From: Pseudonocardia sp. EC080619-01
GTDB taxonomy: Bacteria; Actinomycetota; Actinomycetes; Mycobacteriales; Pseudonocardiaceae
Direction of reading: 5' to 3'
DNA: 64,000 nucleotides
Assembly: GCF_001420995.1 (NCBI RefSeq)
Contig: NZ_CP012184.1
Span: 5,626,501-5,690,500, forward strand
Shown piece by piece: positions 56,226 to 64,000 of this stretch. Positions within the stretch are counted from its first letter, which is position 1; each line of letters opens with the position of its first letter. The translations under genes and the position numbers were made by a program. The notes beneath the pieces are model-generated. The model was not told the origin of the DNA. It searched no databases and saw only the letters and a list, made by a program, of their open reading frames with translations.

Positions 56226-58730
56226 TCAGCGGCGCCCGGGCAACCGGTCGATCCCGAGGATCCGGTCCAGCGCCCGGTACCGGAACGCGAGCCACAGCAG
56301 CACGAACCAGGTCAGCAGCGACGGGACGACCACGCTGAACACCGGCCGTGCCGCGCCGGTCAGGCCGAAGTACGTCGACAGCACCGGGGTGAACACGACC
56401 CCGGCGAACGCGGCCGTGAGCGCGAGGACCAGCCAGGCGGGGCGCCGGTCGGCCACCGGCGCCGTCCACGCGGCGAAGATCCGGTGCGGCGGGCGCAGGA
56501 ACAGGATCAGCACGAACGAGGCCAGGCTGACGAACGTGGACAGCCCGGTCTGGGCGCCGATCGTCGCGGCGGCCTCGGCGAAGTCGGCGTCCCGCCCGTA
56601 GGTCAGACCGGTGTAGGACTGGAACGCCTGCACGACCTGGTCCGGGGTCCGGCCACTGGTGAGGCCCTGCAGGATCGCCTGGTGGAGTGTGGTGTAGACG
56701 ATCGCGCCGATGCTCGCCGTCACCACCGACGCCGGGACGACGAACCGGGCCAGGTTCCCGAGCAGGTCCGGGTCGGGCTCGTCCTCGCGGGCCCACATCG
56801 TCAGGAAGAACGTCGGCACACCCACCGTCAGCAGGGTGAGCCCGACCTGGGTGGGGGAGTACGGGAAGCCCAGCCCGAGCATCGCCACGATCGCGATGAC
56901 CAGGCCCTGGGTCGCGACCCGGGCGAGGAACACGTACATCGAGACGGCGATGCCGTCGATGATCCGGCGGCCCTCGGCCCGCGCCGGGAGCAGCGCCGAG
57001 AACGAGTCGTCCACCAGCACGATGTCGGCGACGTCGCGGGTGACGGGCGACCCGCTGCGCATCGCGACGCCGACGTGGGCGCCCTTGAGCGCGCGGGCGT
57101 CGTTGACCCCGTCGCCCAGCATCGCCACGTACCCGCCGCCGCGGCGCAGGGCGGCGACGATGCGCTCCTTCTGCTCGGGCGCGACCCGGCCGAACACGGT
57201 CGTGCGGGCGACGAGCCGGTCGAGCCCGGCGTCGTCGAGCGCGTCGAGCGAGGGCCCGGCGACCGGGTCCCCGGCGTCGAGCCCCGCCTGGACGGCGAGC
57301 GCGGCGACGGTCCGCGGGTCGTCCCCGGACAGCACCTTGATCGCGACGCCGCTCCCGGCGAACCGGGCGATGCTCTCGACCACCTCGGGCCGCAGCTCGT
57401 CGGCCAGCGCGACCAGCGCCACCGGCTCCAGCCGGGGCAGCGCGGGGCGCCCGTCGCGGCGCAGCCCGGCCGCCGGGTCCGCGGCCCGGGCCAGGAGCAG
57501 CACCCGCAGCCCGAGCGCCGTGCGCCCGTCGACGGCACCGTCGGGCAGCGCGGTGGTGAGGTGCGGGGCGAGTGCGTCGGGGGCGCCGAGCACCCAGGCG
57601 CCGTCGTCGGTGACCTGGCCGGACCACCGCTGCGCGGAGGTGAAGGGGACCTCGTCGCGCAGCTCCCACGGCTCGCCGGGCAGCGCCGCGGCCAGCGCGG
57701 CCGAGGTGAGGTTCGGGTCGGACACGGCGGCGGCGTAGCGGGCGAGCACCGGATCGGGGTCGGTCCCCGCCAGGGGCTCGGTCTCCTTCAGCCGCAGCCT
57801 GCCGGTGGTGAGGGTGCCGGTCTTGTCGGTGCACACGACGTCGACGTGGGTGACCGACTCGACCGCGTTGACCTGCTGGACCAGCGCGCCCTTCCGCGCG
57901 ATGCGGGCGGCCCCGCGGGTGTAGGCGACGGCGATGAGGAAGAACAGCCCGTAGGGCACCAGCCCGGACAGCACCGCGGTGATCTGGACGACGCGCAGCA
58001 GGGAGAAGCCCTCCAGGAACGCCTGCGCCAGGATCGCACCGCTCATCAGCACGACCAGCGCCATCGTCAGGCGCACGACGAAGTCGATGCGGCGCTGCAG
58101 CGGCGTCGCGTCCGTCGTCGCCCGGCGGGCGTCGAGGGTCAGCCGGCCCGCGTAGCTGCCGGCGCCGACGGCCTCGGCGCGCTGCCGGGCCTCCCCGGCC
58201 ACGCAGTGGCTGCCCGACCGGAGGACGTCGCCGGTCTCCTTGACGACCGGGTCGGACTCGCCGGTCAGCAGCGACTCGTCGGCCTCGGCCCGGCCGGTGA
58301 GCACCGGCCCGTCGACGACGATCTGGTCACCGGCCCGCACGAGGAGCACGTCCCCCGCGACGACGTCGGTGCCCGCGACCCGCTGCTCGGGCCCGTCCCG
58401 GACGACGGTGACACCGGCCTCGTCGAGCAGCTGGAGGTTGTCGAGCTTGCGCTTCGCCCGGATCTCCTGGACGGCGCCGATCACGGCTTTGATCAGGCCG
58501 AGCCCGACGCTGACCAGGGCGTCGTTGTAGCGGCCGAGCACCAGCAGGATGGCGCCGATCGCGAACAGGATCGAGTTGTAGAACGAGAAGACGTTGGTGC
58601 GCAGGATCGTCGCGTAGGTGCGCGAACCGCCCGAGACCGGCGCGTTCACCAGTCCGGCCCGGCGCTGTGCCGCCACCTGGCCGGCGGTCAGGCCGTGCTC
58701 GGGCGGTGCCTCGAGGATGCCGGCGGTCAT
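56226..58730 (-). CDS. Cation-translocating P-type ATPase
   Basis: 834-aa P-type ATPase. The actuator motif is LLTGES near residue 155, the phosphorylation site VVCTDKTGTLT has Asp at about residue 303, and the hinge is LGDGVNDARALKGAHVGVAM near 540. About 10 TM helices, with six after the catalytic domain, fit a P2- or P3-like enzyme. TM4 reads SGLVPYGLFFLI, without the CPC motif of heavy-metal pumps. The transported ion is not obvious; Ca, Mg or K are possible. No cytosolic metal-binding domain. Converges on the AI-2E gene. Confidence 0.9.
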   Translation of the reverse strand: MTAGILEAPPEHGLTAGQVAAQRRAGLVNAPVSGGSRTYATILRTNVFSFYNSILFAIGAILLVLGRYNDALVSVGLGLIKAVIGAVQEIRAKRKLDNLQLLDEAGVTVVRDGPEQRVAGTDVVAGDVLLVRAGDQIVVDGPVLTGRAEADESLLTGESDPVVKETGDVLRSGSHCVAGEARQRAEAVGAGSYAGRLTLDARRATTDATPLQRRIDFVVRLTMALVVLMSGAILAQAFLEGFSLLRVVQITAVLSGLVPYGLFFLIAVAYTRGAARIARKGALVQQVNAVESVTHVDVVCTDKTGTLTTGRLRLKETEPLAGTDPDPVLARYAAAVSDPNLTSAALAAALPGEPWELRDEVPFTSAQRWSGQVTDDGAWVLGAPDALAPHLTTALPDGAVDGRTALGLRVLLLARAADPAAGLRRDGRPALPRLEPVALVALADELRPEVVESIARFAGSGVAIKVLSGDDPRTVAALAVQAGLDAGDPVAGPSLDALDDAGLDRLVARTTVFGRVAPEQKERIVAALRRGGGYVAMLGDGVNDARALKGAHVGVAMRSGSPVTRDVADIVLVDDSFSALLPARAEGRRIIDGIAVSMYVFLARVATQGLVIAIVAMLGLGFPYSPTQVGLTLLTVGVPTFFLTMWAREDEPDPDLLGNLARFVVPASVVTASIGAIVYTTLHQAILQGLTSGRTPDQVVQAFQSYTGLTYGRDADFAEAAATIGAQTGLSTFVSLASFVLILFLRPPHRIFAAWTAPVADRRPAWLVLALTAAFAGVVFTPVLSTYFGLTGAARPVFSVVVPSLLTWFVLLWLAFRYRALDRILGIDRLPGRR

Positions 58731-58860
58731 GGTCCTCCCCAGCCGATGTGCCGTGCCGGGGGCCGATCATGGCAGGTGAGGCTGTGGCCCACCTGTGCGC
58801 GCACACGGACCCCGGCGGAAACCGGATGAACCGCCCGGATCGTGCGGTTAGGCTGCTCCC

Positions 58861-58905
58861 ATGAGACGAGGCATCTGGGCCCAGAGGCTGCGCACCGCCC
58901 GCTGA
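58861..58905 (+). CDS. 14-residue leader peptide upstream of ABC-F gene
   Basis: ATG to TGA ORF encoding MRRGIWAQRLRTAR. A TAGGCT -10-like box ends 6 bp before the ATG, so the ORF would be leaderless. ABC-F antibiotic-resistance genes are often controlled by ribosome stalling or attenuation at such short upstream ORFs. Function is inferred from position and size. Confidence 0.55.
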   Translation: MRRGIWAQRLRTAR

Positions 58906-59004
58906 CGGCGGCGCCCTCTCCCCGTTCGATCCGCGCCCGCCGTCCCGGTCCCGCCGGGCGGCCGTCCCGTGCTGCCCGGCCCACTGCGAGCCGCGGAGCG
59001 ATCG

Positions 59005-60720
59005 TTGCACCCCATCTCCGAACCCATCCTGTCCGCCCCCGCCGTCGAGGCGGGCGGCAGCGCCCACGTCCGCGCCGAGAACGTGTCCGTGACCCGCGGG
59101 TCCCGCCGCGTGCTCGACGACGTCTCCGTCACCGTCGCGGCCCGGTCCCGGATCGCCGTCGTCGGCGAGAACGGACGCGGGAAGACGACCCTGCTGCACG
59201 TCCTCGCCGGGATCGTCCGGCCCGACGAGGGCACCGTCCGCCGGGCCGGCACGGTCGGCCTCGCCCGTCAGGAGCTCCCGGCGGGAGCGGGCGAGACCGT
59301 CGGCACCCTCACCGGCCGGGCGCTGGCCGCGAGCCTCGGCGCGCTCGGCGCGCTCGACGAGGCGGCCCGTGCGATGGCCGCGGGCGACCCGGCCGCCGGC
59401 GACCGCTACGCCGCGGCGCTCGAGGCCGCGACCCGGCTCGACGCGTGGGACGCCGAGCGTCGCGTCGACATCGCGCTCGACGCGCTGGGTGCCTGCACCG
59501 ACCGGGACCGCGAGCTGACGACGCTGTCGATGGGGCAGCGCTACCGGGTCCGGCTGGCCTGCCTGCTCGGCGCCCGGCACGACGTGCTCCTGCTCGACGA
59601 GCCGACCAACCACCTCGACGCCGACGGCCTGGACTTCCTGACCCGGACGCTGCGCGCGCACCCCGGTGGGCTCGCCGTCGTCAGCCACGACCGGGCCCTG
59701 CTGCGCGACGTCGCCGACCGCTTCCTCGATCTCGACCCCACCCGGGACGGGCGGGCCCACCTGCACGCCGGCGGCTACGACGCGTGGCAGGACGGCCGCC
59801 GCCGGGAACGGGAACGCTGGGAGCAGGACGTCGCCGAGCAGCAGGCCGAGCACCGGCGGCTCCGGGAACAGGTGTCGCAGGCCCGTGACCGGCTCAGCAC
59901 CGGATGGCGCCCCGACAAGGGCACCGGGCGACACCAGCGCCAGTCCCGGGCCCCGGGCGTGGTCCAGGCCCTGCACCGCAGGCAGGAGGAACTGGAGGCG
60001 CACCGGCTCGACGTGCCGGTCCCGCCGCCGGTGCTGCACTGGCCCGACCTCGGCGTCCGGCCGGGGGCGCCGCAGCTCCGGGCGCACGGCGTCGCCGTCG
60101 ACGGGCGGCTCGGCGGCCCGGTCGACCTGACCCTCGACGGCGGCGACCGGCTCCTCGTCACGGGCCCGAACGGGGCCGGGAAGTCGACCCTGCTGGCGGT
60201 GCTGGCCGGTGCGCTGACGCCGTCGTCGGGGGAGGTGCGGACGGCGCCGGGTGCCCGCGTCGTCCGGGTCACCCAGGAGACCGCCGCACAGGACCCGGAC
60301 CGCACCGCCTGGGAGGCGCACCGCGCGCACGCCGGGCGGCTGGTGTCCCGCGGCGTGCTCGCCGAGTCCGACGTCGTCCCGCTCGGGTCGCTCGGCCTGC
60401 TCGACGCCGAGGCGGCGCGCACCCCGGTCGGCCGGCTGTCGGAGGGTGGGCGCCGCCGGCTCGACCTCGCGCTCGCACTGGCCGGGCGGCCCGGGACGAT
60501 CCTGCTGGACGAGCCGACCAACCACCTGTCGGCGGCCCTCGTGGACGACCTGACCGCGGCGCTCCGGCGGACGGGCGCCGCCGTCGTCGTCGCGACGCAC
60601 GACCGGCAGCTGCTGCGCGACCTCGCCGGCTGGCCGCGGCTGGAACTGCGCGCGGGAACCGGGAGAATCGGGCGGAGCACCGGTGTCCGATCCGGCCCGG
60701 CCCGTTCGTCAGCAGGGTGA
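59005..60720 (+). CDS. ABC-F family ATP-binding protein (ribosomal protection type)
   Basis: 571-aa soluble protein with two ATPase cassettes and no TM domain. Cassette 1: GENGRGKTT near residue 55, LSMGQRYRVRLA, LLLDEPTNHLD. A charged linker of about 80 residues (rich in Arg/Glu/Gln) follows. Cassette 2: GPNGAGKST near residue 387, LSEGGRRRLDLA, ILLDEPTNHLS. The duplicated arrangement and linker match ABC-F proteins that act on the ribosome and can protect it from macrolides, lincosamides or pleuromutilins. TTG at 59005 follows GGAG by 6 nt; GTG at 58969 is an in-frame alternative. Confidence 0.9.
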   Translation: MHPISEPILSAPAVEAGGSAHVRAENVSVTRGSRRVLDDVSVTVAARSRIAVVGENGRGKTTLLHVLAGIVRPDEGTVRRAGTVGLARQELPAGAGETVGTLTGRALAASLGALGALDEAARAMAAGDPAAGDRYAAALEAATRLDAWDAERRVDIALDALGACTDRDRELTTLSMGQRYRVRLACLLGARHDVLLLDEPTNHLDADGLDFLTRTLRAHPGGLAVVSHDRALLRDVADRFLDLDPTRDGRAHLHAGGYDAWQDGRRRERERWEQDVAEQQAEHRRLREQVSQARDRLSTGWRPDKGTGRHQRQSRAPGVVQALHRRQEELEAHRLDVPVPPPVLHWPDLGVRPGAPQLRAHGVAVDGRLGGPVDLTLDGGDRLLVTGPNGAGKSTLLAVLAGALTPSSGEVRTAPGARVVRVTQETAAQDPDRTAWEAHRAHAGRLVSRGVLAESDVVPLGSLGLLDAEAARTPVGRLSEGGRRRLDLALALAGRPGTILLDEPTNHLSAALVDDLTAALRRTGAAVVVATHDRQLLRDLAGWPRLELRAGTGRIGRSTGVRSGPARSSAG

Positions 60721-60750
60721 CCGCACCGAGAACGAGGGAAGGATCCACCG

Positions 60751-61119
60751 ATGGCCCGCTACGTGTTCCTGATGTACGACGCCGAGGACTGGTACGACAC
60801 CGCCGACGAGCAGGGCGTCGCCGACGAGGTCCGGCTGCACGAGGAGTTCATGGCGGCCGTGCGCGAGGCCGGCGCGGAGGTCGTCGGCGGGGAGGCGCTC
60901 GAGCGCTCCGCCACCGCGAGCACCGTGCGGCGTGCCTCCGGCGGCGACCCCCTGGTGACGGACGGCCCGTTCGCCGACACCAAGGAGGCACTGGGCGGCT
61001 TCTACGTGATCGAGGCGCCGGACCTCGACGTGGCGCTCCGGCTGGCCGCGGTGTGCCCGGCCGGGAACGTCGAGGTCCGCCCGGTCATGGACCTGCCCGA
61101 CGACGGCGGCACCGGCTGA
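60751..61119 (+). CDS. DGPF/YCII-related domain protein
   Basis: 122-aa protein of the YCII-related family. MARYVFLMYDAEDWY opens the domain and the diagnostic VTDGPFADTKEALGGFYVIEAPD occurs near residues 68-90. Such proteins are regularly encoded with ECF42 sigma factors, as here with 5 bp between genes. The role is unknown. GGAAGGA precedes the ATG. Confidence 0.9.
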   Translation: MARYVFLMYDAEDWYDTADEQGVADEVRLHEEFMAAVREAGAEVVGGEALERSATASTVRRASGGDPLVTDGPFADTKEALGGFYVIEAPDLDVALRLAAVCPAGNVEVRPVMDLPDDGGTG

Positions 61120-61124
61120 CCACG

Positions 61125-62417
61125 GTGCCGGACGCCGCGACGGCCGTCCGGCGGGCGTACCGGGAGTCGTGGCGGGTGGTCGTCGCCGCCACGGCCCGGT
61201 CCGTCCGGGACCTCGACCTGGCCGAGGACTGCGCGCAGGAGGCGTTCGAGCGGGCGCTGCGCAGCTGGCCGGACGGGGTCCCGGACAACCCGGCGGGCTG
61301 GCTCACCACGACCGCCCGCCGGATCGCTCTGGACCGGCTGCGCCGGGACACGGCGATGCGGCGGAAGCTCCCGCTGCTCGTCGAGCCCCCGCCCGGCGGC
61401 GGCAGCGACGACGGCAGCGACGACGGCGCACCCACCGATCCGCTGCGCCTGGTGTTCACCTGCTGCCACCCGGCGCTCGCCCGCGAGTCGCAGGTCGCGC
61501 TGACCCTGCGCCTGGTGTGCGGGCTCGACGTCCCCTCGATCGCCGCGGTGATGCTGAGCGGGGAGGCGGGCGTCGCACGGCGGATCACCCGGGCCAAGCA
61601 CAAGATCGCCGCCGCCCGGATCCCGTTCCGCGTCCCGCCCGACGACGAGCTGCCCGCCCGTCTCGACACCGTGCTGACCGTCGTGCACCTCGCCTACACC
61701 GCCGGGCACACCGGGTCCGGTGAGCGTCTCGCCGACACCGACCTGACCGGACGGGCGACCGGGCTGGCGCGGATGCTCGTCCGGCTGCTGCCCGGCGAGC
61801 CCGGCCCGCGCGCGCTGCTCGGTCTGGTGCTGCTCACCGAGGCACGCGGCGGCTCCCGCACCGACGACGGCGGGGACCTCGTCCTGCTCCCCGACCAGGA
61901 CCGGTCGGTCTGGGACCGGCGCCTGGCCGCCGAGGGGCTCGCGCACACCACCGCGGCGCTGCGGACGGGCCCGCCGCACGGCAGGTTCGCGTTGCAGGCC
62001 GCGGTCGCCGGTCTGCACGCGGTGGCCCCGAGCTGGGCGGACACCGACTGGGCCCAGCTGGCACGGACCTACGACGCGTTGCTGGCGGTCTGGCCGTCCC
62101 CGGTCGTCGCCCTCAACCGGGCCGTCGTCCGCGGGCGCCTGCCCGATGCCGATCCGGCGGCGGTCCTGCGCGAGATCGACGGGCTCGCGCCGGGGCTGGC
62201 GGGCTACCCGTACCTCCCGGCGGCGCGGGCCGACCTGCTGGCCCGGCTGGGGCGGAGCGGCGAGGCCGCCGCGGCCTACGGGACGGCGCTGGAACTGACG
62301 ACGAACCCGACGGAGCGGCGGTTCCTGGAGCGGCGCCGTTCCGCGCTCGTCGCCGCGAGCGACCCGGAGGTCCCGGAGGTCCCGGAGGTCCCGGAGGTCC
62401 CCGGAACGACGGGGTGA
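61125..62417 (+). CDS. ECF sigma factor, ECF42 type (with DUF6596 and TPR-like C-terminus)
   Basis: 430 aa. Sigma-2 region: DLDLAEDCAQEAFERALRSWP near residue 30, then NPAGWLTTTARRIALDRLRRD. Sigma-4-like region: FTCCHPALARESQVALTLRLVCGLDVPSIA near residue 110. The ECF42-typical extension carries LTVVHLAYTAGH and a C-terminal TPR-like half. It is longer than classic ECF factors, as usual for the group, which has no anti-sigma factor and is linked to DGPF proteins. GTG at 61125. The C-terminus has a short PEV repeat from four 9-bp tandem units. Confidence 0.93.
   Translation: MPDAATAVRRAYRESWRVVVAATARSVRDLDLAEDCAQEAFERALRSWPDGVPDNPAGWLTTTARRIALDRLRRDTAMRRKLPLLVEPPPGGGSDDGSDDGAPTDPLRLVFTCCHPALARESQVALTLRLVCGLDVPSIAAVMLSGEAGVARRITRAKHKIAAARIPFRVPPDDELPARLDTVLTVVHLAYTAGHTGSGERLADTDLTGRATGLARMLVRLLPGEPGPRALLGLVLLTEARGGSRTDDGGDLVLLPDQDRSVWDRRLAAEGLAHTTAALRTGPPHGRFALQAAVAGLHAVAPSWADTDWAQLARTYDALLAVWPSPVVALNRAVVRGRLPDADPAAVLREIDGLAPGLAGYPYLPAARADLLARLGRSGEAAAAYGTALELTTNPTERRFLERRRSALVAASDPEVPEVPEVPEVPGTTG
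62364..62399 (+). repeat. 9-bp tandem repeat (4 copies) in the sigma-factor C-terminus
   Basis: Four exact copies of CCGGAGGTC in frame, encoding a P-E-V repeat. The copy number may vary between strains. Confidence 0.85.
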
Positions 62418-62546
62418 CCGGCGTCAGCCGTCGCGGCGGGCCGGGACGACGGTGTGTGGTGTCCGCTCACCGGCCCGCGCCGCACGGACGGTCCGGCTCC
62501 GCACCGTGAACCCGGCGCCGCCCAGCCGGTCCGCCGGCTCGTCCGG

Positions 62547-63194
62547 TCACGGTGCGGGCTCGACGGCGTCGAGTGTCCGGCGCAGGCCGCTGTCGAACAG
62601 CGGCTCCGCGCCACCGGGCCCGCGGACCGCCGCCCCGCCGAGCAGCCGCGCGAGCACCGGCAGCCCGTCGGACCGGCCGGAGCGTTCCAGGTCGTGGGCG
62701 GTGGGGAGCCGGTCCCCGGCGAGCGCGGCCGCACCGCGGACGTAGCCGTGCACCAGGTGCAGCACCTCCACCGCCTCGGGAAGCGGGCGGCCGCGGTCGA
62801 CGGCGTGCGCGAGCAGCGCCTCCGCCCACCCGCACTCGGCCGGCCCGGCGGTGCGGTCGCCCGCCATCAGCGGCACCGCCCACGGGTGCTCGGCCAGCAC
62901 GTCGCGCAGCGCCGTCGCCCACCGCTCGCAGCCCGCCCGCAGGGACCGTCCGGCCAGCTCGGGCGGTGCGCCGAGTGCCTCGTCCAGTACGAGGTCGACC
63001 AGGGCCTCCTTGCCGGGGACGTGCCGGTACAGCGACATCGGCGCGGTCCCCAGCTCGCGGGCGAGGCGGGGCATCGAGAGGGCGGCCAGCCCGTCGGCGT
63101 CGGCGACCGCCAGCGCCGTGGACACGATCGTCGCCCGGTCCAGCGACGGCCGGGCGGGGGCGGGCGGCGCGGCCCAGCGCAGGTCGGCGGTCAC
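62547..63194 (-). CDS. TetR/AcrR-family transcriptional regulator
   Basis: 215 aa. N-terminal TetR HTH at about residues 18-65 (LDRATIVSTALAVADADGLAALSMPRLARELG then APMSLYRHVPGKEAL), followed by a TetR-C-like helical ligand domain (WAVPLMAGDRTAGPAE; HLVHGYVRGAAALAG). GTG start at 63194. It diverges from the TauE/SafE exporter gene over a TACGCC-N3-GGCGTA dyad, so it probably controls that gene and itself. Confidence 0.9.
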   Translation of the reverse strand: MTADLRWAAPPAPARPSLDRATIVSTALAVADADGLAALSMPRLARELGTAPMSLYRHVPGKEALVDLVLDEALGAPPELAGRSLRAGCERWATALRDVLAEHPWAVPLMAGDRTAGPAECGWAEALLAHAVDRGRPLPEAVEVLHLVHGYVRGAAALAGDRLPTAHDLERSGRSDGLPVLARLLGGAAVRGPGGAEPLFDSGLRRTLDAVEPAP

Positions 63195-63228
63195 GAGATG
63201 ATCATGACACGCGGTGCGTGGAGGGGCC

Positions 63229-63243
63229 TACGCCTGTGGCGTA
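63229..63243. promoter_or_regulatory. Probable TetR operator TACGCC-TGT-GGCGTA
   Basis: Perfect 6-bp arms around 3 bp, 35 bp upstream of the TetR start and 58 bp upstream of the exporter start. Further TACGCC and TACGCA half-sites follow at 63242 and 63249. Confidence 0.65.
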
Positions 63244-63301
63244 CGCCTTACGCACGACCGGTCGTCCCGTCGCGCAACGGCCGCTTCGTAGGGTGGCGGT
63301 C

Positions 63302-64000
63302 ATGGAGTGGTGGGAGGTCGCGGTCATCGCGCTGGCCGGGCTGTGGGCCGGGTTGATCAACACGGTGGTCGGCTCCGGGACGCTGGTGACCTTCCCGGTG
63401 CTCGTCGCGCTGGGCTTCCCGCCGGTCACCGCGACGACGTCGAACGCGGTCGGTCTCATCACCGGGAGCATCACCGGCGCGGTCGGCTACCGCGCCGAGC
63501 TGGCCGGGCACGGCCGGCGCCTCGCGCGCTACGCGGTGGCCTCGCTCCTCGGCGCGATCGTCGGTGCCGCGCTGCTGCTGACACTGCCGCCGGACGCGTT
63601 CGAGTCGATCGTCCCCGTGCTCGTCGGCCTGTCGGTCGTCCTGGTCGCGGTGCAGCCCCTCATCGCCCGGCGGCTGCGGAACCGGGAGCGGCCGGACCGG
63701 ACGTCGTCCCCGCTGGTCTACCTGGCCGTGTTCCTCATCGGGATCTACGGCGGCTATTTCACCGCCGCCCAGGGGATCATGCTCGTCGGGGTGCTGGGGC
63801 TGCTCGTCGCGGACCCGCTGCAGCGCCTCAACGCCTTCAAGAACGCGTTGTCGTCGGTGGTGAACCTGGTCGCCGGGATCATCTACGCGGTCGTCGCGCC
63901 GGTGGACTGGGCGGTCATCGGGATCATCGCCGCGAGCTCGATCGTCGGCGGGCTGCTCGGTGCCCGGATCGGGCGCAGGCTCCCGCCCACCGTGCTGCGC
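63302..64000 (+). CDS. TauE/SafE (TSUP) family membrane protein, cut by the window end
   Basis: At least 233 aa without a stop. The N-terminus WAGLINTVVGSGTLVTFPVLVALGFPPVTATTSNAVGLI is the first TSUP repeat, and LIGIYGGYFTAAQGIMLVGVLGLL with NAFKNALSSVVNLVAGI is the second. About seven TM segments are visible. The family exports sulfite, sulfonates or other small anions. Divergent from the TetR gene, which probably regulates it. Confidence 0.9.
   Translation, partial: MEWWEVAVIALAGLWAGLINTVVGSGTLVTFPVLVALGFPPVTATTSNAVGLITGSITGAVGYRAELAGHGRRLARYAVASLLGAIVGAALLLTLPPDAFESIVPVLVGLSVVLVAVQPLIARRLRNRERPDRTSSPLVYLAVFLIGIYGGYFTAAQGIMLVGVLGLLVADPLQRLNAFKNALSSVVNLVAGIIYAVVAPVDWAVIGIIAASSIVGGLLGARIGRRLPPTVLR

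Noticed and set aside
1..64000. tRNA, rRNA, CRISPR arrays, insertion sequences or phage genes
   Set aside because: I looked for tRNA-like cloverleaf ends, regularly spaced direct repeats and transposase or integrase motifs and saw none; short tRNAs could still be missed by eye.

Overview
The window is very GC-rich DNA with dense GTG/ATG-start genes, many 4-base stop/start overlaps (ATGA, GTGA) and actinobacterial gene families (LAL regulators, acyl-CoA carboxylase with epsilon subunit, ECF42 sigma factor with a DGPF partner, LacI and GntR regulators with palindromic operators). It is a chromosomal segment of a filamentous actinomycete. A Pseudonocardia-like member of the Pseudonocardiaceae fits best, but the genus is inference. 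I see no rRNA, tRNA, CRISPR array or transposase gene.

Region 1 (1-14.5 kb) looks like the regulatory and starter-unit end of an aromatic polyene macrolide cluster. It holds three large LuxR-type (LAL) regulators, a PimM-type PAS-LuxR regulator, an acyl-CoA carboxylase beta/epsilon pair, a fused aminodeoxychorismate synthase (PabAB) and an aminodeoxychorismate lyase (PabC). PabAB and PabC make p-aminobenzoate, the starter of candicidin/FR-008-type heptaenes. No polyketide synthase is in the window; if the reading is right it lies to the left. An orphan PqqD-like protein and a 29-codon leader ORF coupled to the second LAL gene also lie here.

Region 2 (14.5-18 kb) is a LacI regulator next to a self-sufficient P450-reductase-ferredoxin fusion. 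Its promoter carries two near-identical operators 22 bp apart.

Region 3 (18-46 kb) is a large inositol-type catabolic locus: iolC, a Cgl0158-type aldolase, iolB, iolD, mmsA/iolA, an MFS sugar porter, an ABC importer, four Gfo/Idh/MocA dehydrogenases, four sugar-isomerase TIM barrels (two of them IolE- and IolH-like), an SDR and a PhyH-type dioxygenase. Two paralogous GntR and two LacI regulators sit inside it. A shared operator, TTTGTC-N2-GACAAA, recurs at four of the divergent promoters and ties the locus into one regulon. A DUF559 protein and an S10 serine carboxypeptidase interrupt it.

A 62-bp, nearly palindromic repeat occurs four times (14.5, 38.2, 39.1 and 40.7 kb). Every copy begins and ends in TGATCA, and in every copy a terminal TGA is the stop codon of a neighbouring gene.

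Region 4 (46-64 kb) is mixed metabolism and stress: a three-gene dimethylamine-monooxygenase-like operon, a GlcD/D-lactate-dehydrogenase-type FAD/Fe-S oxidase under an FCD-GntR regulator with a double operator, an AI-2E-family transporter, a P-type ATPase, an ABC-F protein with a 14-residue leader peptide, an ECF42 sigma factor with its DGPF partner, a TetR regulator and a truncated TauE/SafE exporter running off the right end.
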